Source of the DNA: Fibrobacterales bacterium Fibro_02
GTDB taxonomy: Bacteria; Fibrobacterota; Fibrobacteria; Fibrobacterales; Fibrobacteraceae
Assembly (NCBI GenBank): GCA_001603905.1
Contig: LVAE01000035.1
Coordinates: 1-37,663 of the forward strand
DNA length: 37,663 nt
Direction of reading: 5' to 3'
Shown here: piece after piece, positions 34,418-37,663 of the stretch
Layout of the letters: each line of letters opens with the position of its first letter
Position numbering within the stretch: the first letter of the stretch is position 1
Position numbers and translations under genes: made by a program
Notes under the pieces: generated by a model
Databases searched by the model: none
What the model was told of the DNA's origin: nothing
The model's input: the letters and a program-made list of their open reading frames with translations, nothing else

Positions 34418-35100
34418 CAGAGCCCGCTCTTGTCCTGGGGGTTGAAAATCAGCACGAATTCACCCTTGGGCGGATGCGCCTTGAAATGCGCCGTAATCTC
34501 GCTCGGAGTCCCAATCAGGTGTTCCTCGAACTTCTTGGTCAGCTCGCGCATCAGGGCAATCTTGATTTCACCGAAAACCTGGCCAATTTCTTCGACGAAC
34601 TTGTCGATATTGTGCGGACTCGCGTAAAAAATCTGCGTAGCCTCCTCGTCCTTGAGCTTTTCGAGGAGGTGAATGCGCTGAGCACTCTTCTTCGGCGAAA
34701 AATACTGGAAGCTGAAATGGTCCGTCGGCATACCGCTCGAAACCAGCGCCGTAATCATCGCACAGGCACCGGGAACCGCACGCACGTCTATACCTTCGCG
34801 AACGCACTCGCGCACCAGATTGAACGCAGGGTCTGCCACACCGGGCGTTCCCGCATCACTCACGAGCGCAATGTCTCCTTCATTCTTCAGGAATTCCACA
34901 TACCGAGGAGTCACCTTTTCCTTGTTGAAGTCGTGGTACGCCTCCATCGGGGTATCGATGCCGTAATTGTCAAACAGCACCCGCGTATGGCGAGTGTCTT
35001 CGGCAAGCACCAGCGGCACTTCCTTCAGAATCCGCACGGCGCGGTAAGTGATATCTTCCATGTTCCCGATCGGGGTCGCGACGATATAAAGAGTATGCAT
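34417..35100 (-). CDS. rsmI: 16S rRNA 2'-O-ribose C1402 methyltransferase RsmI
   Basis: A 227-residue tetrapyrrole-methylase-fold enzyme that methylates the ribose of C1402 of 16S rRNA. The start LYIVATPIGN, LAEDTRHTRVLF, LVSDAGTPGVADP and PGACAMITALVSSGMPT are clear family motifs. It is shorter than E. coli RsmI (286), lacking the C-terminal domain of about 55 residues. An exact TATTTTTG box (35115-35122) lies before it with GGAG and AGG motifs in the leader. lnt overlaps by one base. Confidence 0.93.
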   Translation of the reverse strand: MHTLYIVATPIGNMEDITYRAVRILKEVPLVLAEDTRHTRVLFDNYGIDTPMEAYHDFNKEKVTPRYVEFLKNEGDIALVSDAGTPGVADPAFNLVRECVREGIDVRAVPGACAMITALVSSGMPTDHFSFQYFSPKKSAQRIHLLEKLKDEEATQIFYASPHNIDKFVEEIGQVFGEIKIALMRELTKKFEEHLIGTPSEITAHFKAHPPKGEFVLIFNPQDKSGL

Positions 35101-35114
35101 AATAATACCTACTC

Positions 35115-35122
35115 CAAAAATA
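35115..35122 (-). promoter_or_regulatory. Predicted -7 box of the rsmI-lnt operon
   Basis: TATTTTTG on the minus strand exactly fits TAnnTTTG and ends 14 bases before the ATG. Confidence 0.45.
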
Positions 35123-35133
35123 GAAAAAGCAAA

Positions 35134-35970
35134 TTATTTTCCGAAAAGCGAATCCTTTATCCCTTGAAAAAATGATTTTGTCTTGCCGCTACGCACGACC
35201 ACGACAATCCTGGATGTCGCGTAGTTATCGGTAAAGTCAATCAGCTGCTTACGTTCTTCGGTCACAGAAAAAGCGGCAAAACCGAGGTCAGCCTGACCGT
35301 CGCGCACGGCATCGATAATTTTCCCGAAATCCATATCGATAATTTCGAGCGGGCGTTCCAGGTAATCCGCCACATAACGGACAATCTCGACGTCGGAACC
35401 AACAAGCTCCTTCTTTTCATTATAGTAGACAAAAGGAGGAAATTTCGCATAGGTCGCCACTTTCAGGACAGGTCCATTCGCAGGGCCCAACGGGACCCTA
35501 TACTTGGCATCTCCACCGACATAAGATCTCACAATAGAATCGTAAACACCCGTCGCACGCATCTGAATCAGTGCCACGTTGACCGAATCAAGTAAGCCCC
35601 ATTTTTCCTTAGCGATAACCCCCGCATACGATTCTTCTTTAAGCGCCTCATCCAAAATCCGCAGCGAGGGATCACTGTCAACAAGAACCTTTGCCGGGAC
35701 ATCGTCACTCAAAATTGCGTCCAGTTCCCCCTGAAGCAGGGGCTCCACCATATCTTTGAGCGACGGATAAGATTCGAATTTCATATCCATGGAACCGTTT
35801 CCCAGCTCCATCGCATAAGCCTCGGCAGTCGTCCCCTTAATGACGCCCACCTTCTTATGGGCCAAGTCACTTACGGCGAAGACCTCGTTTTCAGGAGACT
35901 CGCCCTTGGAACACCCCACGACCAATGCCAGCGTAAGCAGCACAAAGAAAAGCCTAACACAACGCACCAT
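35134..35970 (-). CDS. Lipoprotein with circularly permuted family 3 solute-binding fold
   Basis: A 278-residue lipoprotein (lipobox VVGC). The mature part looks like an SBP_bac_3 amino-acid-binding protein, but with its halves in the reverse order. Residues about 30-155 (SDLAHKKVGVIKGTTAEAY, then DAILSDDVPAKVLV, YAGVIAKEKWGLL) resemble the second half of ordinary members. Residues about 165-262 (LKVATYAKFPPFVYYNEKK, VGSDVEIVRYVADYL, ADLGFAAFSVTEERKQLIDFT) resemble the first half. Total length is that of one domain, so this looks like a permutation or a fused pair of partial copies. It may bind amino acids; no permease gene is adjacent. GAGG lies before the ATG, which is divergent from the Smr gene. 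Confidence 0.8.
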   Translation of the reverse strand: MVRCVRLFFVLLTLALVVGCSKGESPENEVFAVSDLAHKKVGVIKGTTAEAYAMELGNGSMDMKFESYPSLKDMVEPLLQGELDAILSDDVPAKVLVDSDPSLRILDEALKEESYAGVIAKEKWGLLDSVNVALIQMRATGVYDSIVRSYVGGDAKYRVPLGPANGPVLKVATYAKFPPFVYYNEKKELVGSDVEIVRYVADYLERPLEIIDMDFGKIIDAVRDGQADLGFAAFSVTEERKQLIDFTDNYATSRIVVVVRSGKTKSFFQGIKDSLFGK

Positions 35971-36115
35971 TACAAAAACCTCACAAAATTCTTACATTAT
36001 TGAATATAATAAAAGTAAGGCGCAAGATTCCATAAAAAATAAGGAAAAAAGCTATTTTTTAAGGCGCATGCCAGCGATTGGGAGAGACCAAAAGTTCGTG
36101 CAGCCGGAGAAACCC

Positions 36116-36586
36116 ATGCCCTTAAATCAGGAAGAAGAATTTCAGCTCGAGTGGATCAAGAACCACCACATGGAAGATAAGGACGAGCAGGCGCGGAAAG
36201 AAGCCGAAGCGAACGCCGCCGAACGTCCCGCGCGCTCCCCGCGCGGGCGCAAGATGCGCCGCAACCCCAGCGCCTGGGAACTGCCCGTACCCGAAGATGA
36301 AATCGACCTCCACGGCATGACCTCGGACGAGGCGGCCGAAGCCGTCGAGCGGCGCATCGATGACCTGATGATTGCAGGCCTCAAGGTACTGCGGGTCATC
36401 CACGGCGGCGGAAACCCCAGCTACGGCAACGTGAAGCGGATTATCGACCGCAAGGTCCGCTCCGAATGGAGCAACCGCATCCAGCTGTACAAAGTCGAGC
36501 CCGACAACGCCGGTTCGAGCATCATGATTCTAGGCAAACCGCTCCCCGCCCCCGCAAAACGCCCCCAGAAACGCCTGAAAAAGTAA
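36116..36586 (+). CDS. Smr-domain protein
   Basis: The 156-residue protein has a charged, Arg-rich N-terminal half (1-60) and a C-terminal Smr domain, with EIDLHGMTSDEA (LxLHG motif) and VIHGGGNPSYGNVKRI (HGxG motif). In the family these domains nick or cut DNA or RNA and are found in MutS2 and in ribosome-rescue nucleases. The role here is not known. The ATG at 36116 is chosen for GGAGA seven bases before it; an in-frame ATG at 36068 is possible. A long AT-rich terminator hairpin directly follows the stop. Confidence 0.82.
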   Translation: MPLNQEEEFQLEWIKNHHMEDKDEQARKEAEANAAERPARSPRGRKMRRNPSAWELPVPEDEIDLHGMTSDEAAEAVERRIDDLMIAGLKVLRVIHGGGNPSYGNVKRIIDRKVRSEWSNRIQLYKVEPDNAGSSIMILGKPLPAPAKRPQKRLKK

Positions 36587-36613
36587 AAAAAGAGACCTTT
36601 TTTTCACTTTTTT
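36578..36613 (+). terminator. Terminator of the Smr-domain gene
   Basis: An AT-rich stem of 15 bp (aaaaagt and aaaaaaag arms with their complements, 4-base loop, one bulge) overlaps the stop codon and ends in six T. Confidence 0.65.
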
Positions 36614-36667
36614 GCGCCTCTACCCTTTAAATTTCTTTCACTTTTTTCTATTATTGGACCACCGAAC

Positions 36668-36741
36668 CGGAATATAGCTCAGCCTGGTAGAGCGCTTGCT
36701 TCGGGAGCAAGAGGTCGTGAGTTCGAATCTCGCTATTCCGA
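36668..36741 (+). tRNA. tRNA-Pro (anticodon CGG)
   Basis: A 74-base tRNA. Acceptor arms CGGAATA and TATTCCG pair fully, the anticodon arm CTTGC-TTCGGGA-GCAAG gives anticodon CGG (reads CCG), and the T loop is GTTCGAAT. The discriminator is A and CCA is not encoded. A strong hairpin terminator follows at once. Its 3' end is copied several times downstream. Confidence 0.96.
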
Positions 36742-36742
36742 T

Positions 36743-36780
36743 AAAAAGAAAAACCACCCAGAAGGGTGGTTTTCTTTTTA
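36743..36780 (+). terminator. Terminator of tRNA-Pro
   Basis: A perfect 10-bp stem (36750-36759 with 36764-36773, loop AGAA) extends through an A/T-rich arm with one bulge and ends in TCTTTTTA. Confidence 0.9.
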
Positions 36781-37170
36781 TTACCGGAAATAGCGAGATC
36801 AGGAACGAGCGACGAAGTCGTGAGTTCGACTAAATCACACCATGAGCGAAGCGAATTTTGCGTGATTTAGAGATTTTGGCGAAGCCAAAACCCGAAGGGC
36901 AAAGCCTGAAACGAAGTGAAGGCTTTGTCTAATCTCGCTTCATTCAATAAAGGCTTGACTAAATGCGAAATGAAATGAGCATTTTGTCTAATCTCGCGTT
37001 CACTGATGAATGCTTAGACAAAAATGAAACGAAGTGAAACGCTGAGCGGAAGCCTTGACCTGCAACAAAGTTGCAGGCAAGCCCGAAGGGCGAAACGGGA
37101 ATAACAAGACCGTTTCGGCAATCTCGCTATTCCGATACGCCGAAGGCGTCACTCTCGCTATACCGGCACA
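36781..37170. repeat. tRNA-Pro-derived repeat and hairpin array
   Basis: This 390-bp gene-free stretch is built from small hairpins and pieces of the tRNA-Pro 3' end. An inverted copy of the tRNA end lies at 36784-36799. A direct 13-bp T-arm copy is at 36817-36829. A perfect 18-bp copy of the tRNA 3' end is at 37120-37137 (tRNA original 36726-36743), and a decayed copy at 37152-37166. A 15-bp repeat, TTTGTCTAATCTCGC, occurs at 36924-36938 and 36983-36997. Many short stems with a GAA loop are present (for example 36874-36890, 37081-37091, 37138-37150), plus perfect 8-bp stems at 37060-37078 and 37091-37117. No open frame looks real here. Remnants of tRNA-targeted integration or a small mobile RNA-like element are possible. 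Confidence 0.65.
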
Positions 37171-37454
37171 AAAGTCTTGATTTTGTTCAATTCCTCGGCG
37201 ATTTCGATTTTAAGATTACGAATGTCAATATCATCTTGCAAAGAGATGAAGTAATCGTCAGAAACTCCAAAGAACCTGGCGAGCCTCAAAGAAGTGTCGA
37301 CTGTAATTCGCCTGCGATTGTGAAGAATATCCTGAATTCTTGAAACAGGAACATTGATTGCCTGAGCGACCTTGTAGGCAGACAAACCCATAGGCGTGAA
37401 AAACTCTTCGTTCAGGATTTCTCCAATAGTAGGCGTATCTATATGCTTGCTCAT
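37158..37454 (-). CDS. higA: HigA-type antitoxin (XRE family)
   Basis: The 98-residue protein has the HigA/VapI start PTIGEILNEEFFTPMGLS. A helix-turn-helix follows (KVAQAINVPVSRIQDILHNRR, about 28-48), then RITVDTSLRLARFFG. In the family it binds and neutralises HigB and represses the operon. It lies 9 bp behind the toxin gene, the usual higBA order. Its last codons and TAG (37158) run into the decayed tRNA-end repeat, so the 3' end of the gene joins the hairpin array. AGGAGC before the ATG is a good ribosome binding site. Confidence 0.9.
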   Translation of the reverse strand: MSKHIDTPTIGEILNEEFFTPMGLSAYKVAQAINVPVSRIQDILHNRRRITVDTSLRLARFFGVSDDYFISLQDDIDIRNLKIEIAEELNKIKTFVPV

Positions 37455-37463
37455 GGTTTGCTC

Positions 37464-37663
37464 CTAGTGGTAGTCAACAATTTCAACGTTATAAAAATGT
37501 CCATCATTCATTGAAAAACAGACACGCCATTGATCGTTAATGCGAATAGAGTATTGTCCTTCTCGATCTCCATGCAAAGCCTCCAAACGATTGTTTGGAG
37601 GAATCCTCAAATCGTTCAAACTTTTGGCATTGTCTATCATCATGAGTTTTCTCAAAGCTGCCT
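37464..37663 (-). CDS. higB: HigB-type toxin (5' end outside window)
   Basis: The frame enters from the right edge and ends at 37464, giving the last 65 residues of a RelE/HigB-type toxin. Family blocks KSLNDLRIPPNNRLEALHGDREGQ… and SIRINDQWRVCFSMNDG (the WR-F core) and the terminal VEIVDYH are clear. Such toxins cut mRNA in the ribosomal A site. The N-terminal third is missing from the window, and the apparent TTG start at 37655 is only an internal codon. higA follows 9 bp downstream and would neutralise it. Confidence 0.9.
   Translation of the reverse strand, partial: AALRKLMMIDNAKSLNDLRIPPNNRLEALHGDREGQYSIRINDQWRVCFSMNDGHFYNVEIVDYH

Noticed and set aside
32882..34627. 581-residue plus-strand open frame
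   Set aside because: Antisense to lnt and rsmI, very Arg/His/Gln-rich, no family features.
36781..37150. Possible CRISPR array after tRNA-Pro
   Set aside because: Repeat units are unequal, with palindromes of different sequence and no regular spacers; no cas gene is present.

Overview
The window looks like a chromosomal segment of a Fibrobacter species (phylum Fibrobacterota). Four things point there: a FISUMP-domain lipoprotein (the domain is named for Fibrobacter succinogenes), a TIGR02147-family HTH protein overlapping a lipoprotein gene, lipoproteins with Ser/Asp-rich linkers after the lipidated Cys, and a multidomain secreted beta-helix enzyme typical of plant cell-wall degraders. The organism is Gram-negative: lpxH, lnt, surA and an outer-membrane barrel gene are present, and eight genes encode likely lipoproteins. 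Several starts are preceded by a Bacteroidetes-like -7 box (TAnnTTTG).

Layout. 1-255 is the 3' end of a UbiA-like prenyltransferase gene. It is followed by folC (-), an endonuclease I gene (+), a 1023-aa secreted beta-helix protein with a lipoprotein gene 9 bp behind it (+), an orphan Phd-type antitoxin (-), xseA (+), an orphan HsdR-N nuclease-like gene (-), an aminotransferase (+), an orphan PotD-like lipoprotein (+), a CLC-type transporter (probably the fluoride/proton subtype) with a radical SAM/SPASM gene (+), the FISUMP lipoprotein, an arginase-fold protein and an RsuA/RluB pseudouridine synthase (+). From 17.2 to 28.7 kb almost everything is on the minus strand: ftsE, surA, a PpiC-like lipoprotein, a barrel protein, a small lipoprotein, hrpA, an RsmB/NSUN-type methyltransferase, tRNA-Gln(CTG), and the lipoprotein/TIGR02147 pair. 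From 28.9 kb come a membrane-anchored alpha/beta-hydrolase-like protein lacking its serine, an internally duplicated protein of unknown function with a small membrane protein, lpxH, a lipoprotein, lnt, rsmI, a lipoprotein whose solute-binding domain looks circularly permuted, an Smr-domain protein, tRNA-Pro(CGG), a 0.4-kb hairpin-rich repeat region built around copies of the tRNA-Pro 3' end, and a higBA-type toxin-antitoxin pair that runs off the window.

How the genes fit together. Envelope building dominates: SurA and its partner fold outer-membrane proteins, LpxH makes lipid A, Lnt finishes lipoproteins, and many lipoproteins are substrates. Translation and RNA maintenance is the second theme (RsmI, an RsmB-like protein, RsuA-like, HrpA, two tRNAs).

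Most unusual: (1) the tRNA-Pro-derived hairpin array; (2) the permuted binding protein; (3) palindromic repeats inserted in frame into hrpA, the radical SAM gene and the arginase-like gene, one of them present in opposite coding orientations; (4) promoter boxes lying 3-6 nt before start codons, which suggests leaderless mRNAs; (5) a likely terminator embedded in the 3' end of lpxH. All assignments come from reading the sequence; no database search was run.
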